From: Roseomonas sp. | GTDB taxonomy: Bacteria; Pseudomonadota; Alphaproteobacteria; Acetobacterales; Acetobacteraceae | Reading direction: 5' to 3' | Length of the DNA stretch: 35,945 bases | Assembly: GCA_020249465.1 (NCBI GenBank) | Contig: JADCFP010000014.1 | Location: forward strand, 1 to 35,945 | Shown here: piece after piece, positions 35,427-35,945 of the stretch | How the letters are laid out: each line of letters begins with the position of its first letter | How positions within the stretch are numbered: the stretch's first letter is position 1 | The notes under the pieces: generated by a model | What the model saw: the letters and a program-made list of their open reading frames with translations, nothing else | Told to the model about the DNA's origin: nothing | The model's database searches: none | Program-made: the position numbers and the translations under genes

Positions 35427-35771
35427 TCAGAGGCTGGCGCCGGATGGCGGCTTTTTCTGGCCTTCTTCCCAATGCAGGAGGAGGATTTGCAGGAACTCCG
35501 ATTTCTTATGCCCTGCTTCCTTTGCCGCCTGCTTGAATTTCTTCCGGAATGCTTCAGTTACAGAGAAACTGAACTCTTCCTTGCGGATTTTCTTGGGTTC
35601 CAGCATTTTCGTGCTGGATGCAGAAATGCGCTTACTGGCTGGCGCCTCCACCACAGGTGCTGCTACTTTTACGCTAGCGTTGGCAGTAACGCTTCCTTGA
35701 CGGGCCGGTTTTCGGGCGGCCTTGGCAGACTTCCTAGGTGAAGCTGATTTTTTCAAAGGCGGTCTCCTCAT
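35427..35771 (-). CDS. Small basic protein with ribbon-helix-helix-like C-terminus
   Basis: The product is 114 aa from ATG 35771; no good ribosome binding site is seen. The longer in-frame start (35888) is rejected because a Pho box and a hairpin would then be coding. Residues 1-60 are rich in Lys, Ala, Pro, Ser and Arg (a disordered, histone-tail-like region). Residues about 65-104 fit a ribbon-helix-helix: short strand EEFSFSV, helix TEAFRKKFKQAAKEAG, turn, helix KKSEFLQILLLHWEEG. It could be a DNA-binding regulator of the adjacent 2-aminoethylphosphonate genes or a nucleoid-associated protein. I do not recognise a named family. The upstream Pho box suggests induction by phosphate starvation. 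Confidence 0.65.
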   Translation of the reverse strand: MRRPPLKKSASPRKSAKAARKPARQGSVTANASVKVAAPVVEAPASKRISASSTKMLEPKKIRKEEFSFSVTEAFRKKFKQAAKEAGHKKSEFLQILLLHWEEGQKKPPSGASL

Positions 35772-35819
35772 CTTTGGGGGAGACGAATGCGAAGCGGGAG
35801 GATGATCAACCGCATTTCG

Positions 35820-35848
35820 TTGAATATTTTGTGAATGTTTTATGACAA
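35820..35848 (-). promoter_or_regulatory. Candidate Pho box upstream of the RHH gene
   Basis: On the minus strand TTGTCAT, CATTCAC and TATTCAA follow with AAAA spacers at exact 11-bp periodicity, matching the half-site at 6, 4 and 3 of 7. It ends 48 bp before ATG 35771, the same distance range as the ptxA, kinase and AEP-transporter boxes. Confidence 0.5.
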
Positions 35849-35854
35849 CTGAAG

Positions 35855-35892
35855 CCGCGTGGGGGCCGCGTAACAAAGCAGCCTCCACGCGG
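35855..35892. terminator. Hairpin between the partial upstream gene and the RHH gene
   Basis: The arms CCGCGTGGGGGC and GCCTCCACGCGG pair at 11 of 12 positions around a 14-base loop. On the minus strand it lies 18 bp after the stop of the gene at the window end, and a moderately T-containing stretch follows. It is a plausible terminator of that gene. Confidence 0.45.
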
Positions 35893-35910
35893 GCACAATT
35901 AGGCCTGAGA

Positions 35911-35945
35911 TTACCTTGCGTTGAGTAATTCCGGAACGCGCAGCA
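35911..35945 (-). CDS. 3' end of an unidentified gene (partial)
   Basis: Read on the minus strand, the last bases encode LRVPELLNAR followed by TAA at 35911-35913, and a terminator-like hairpin follows. This looks like a true C-terminus, but too little is visible to identify the protein. Confidence 0.35.
   Translation of the reverse strand, partial: LRVPELLNAR

Noticed and set aside
35772-35888. Longer start for the RHH-like protein
   Set aside because: It would make the hairpin at 35855-35892 and the Pho box at 35820-35848 coding, and the residues look random.

Overview
The window looks like an alphaproteobacterial chromosome segment. The transporter and enzyme families, the PmtA/PlcP/Agt lipid set and the CTGTCAT-type Pho boxes all fit, and Acetobacteraceae or a nearby Rhodospirillales group is my guess (inference; there is no rRNA or other taxonomic marker). 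About 33 kb of it, from roughly 2.0 kb to 35.9 kb, is devoted to one task: getting phosphorus from anything other than free phosphate, and sparing phosphorus in membranes. I found nine candidate Pho boxes (PhoB operators with 11-bp periodicity), one in front of nearly every transcription unit. They range from very good to weak. No phoB, phoR, pst or C-P lyase (phnGHIJKLM) genes are present, so these must lie elsewhere if they exist.

Layout. (1) 1-1765: the edge of an unrelated region, with a 5'-truncated GIY-YIG nuclease-like gene that continues off the window and an Xre/MbcA/ParS-type antitoxin-like gene. (2) 2088-8715, plus strand: a CUT1/Ugp-type ABC importer (ATPase, two permeases, binding protein) followed by a calcineurin-like phosphoesterase and an NPP-type phosphodiesterase, probably for import and cleavage of an organophosphate (di)ester. 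(3) 17370-8753, minus strand: a phosphonate monoester hydrolase (PMH, formylglycine type), two paralogous peptide-type binding proteins and a complete Dpp/Opp-type transporter (two ATPases, two permeases) in tight succession. (4) 21029-17631, minus strand: ptxABCD, phosphite import plus NAD-dependent phosphite dehydrogenase. (5) 21303-24818: phospholipid remodelling, with a PmtA-like methyltransferase, a diacylglycerol-kinase-family lipid kinase, PlcP phospholipase C and Agt glycosyltransferase. (6) 24912-26928: an IS21-family element (istA/istB) with imperfect terminal repeats and a 4-bp target duplication, inserted between the ribosome binding site and the start codon of phnD. (7) 26931-29469, plus strand: phnD-phnE-phnE without an ATPase gene. 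(8) 35771-29471, minus strand: a small ribbon-helix-helix-like protein with its own Pho box, an FAD-dependent amine oxidoreductase, phosphonoacetaldehyde hydrolase (phnX), and a 2-aminoethylphosphonate transporter (binding protein, ATPase, fused double permease) with an internal, very good Pho box. The last bases hold the 3' tip of another minus-strand gene.

How it works together (inference). Under phosphate starvation PhoB~P would switch on uptake of phosphodiesters, phosphonate monoesters, phosphite and 2-aminoethylphosphonate, all hydrolysed or oxidised to phosphate in the cytoplasm. PlcP and Agt would replace phospholipids with glycolipids, releasing more phosphorus. The most unusual points are the promoter-splitting IS21 in phnD, the ATPase-less phnDEE operon, the PMH gene co-operonic with a two-receptor peptide-type importer, the phosphodiesterase pair behind a Ugp-type importer, and a Pho-boxed RHH protein heading the 2-aminoethylphosphonate region. 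I saw no tRNA, rRNA, riboswitch or CRISPR array.
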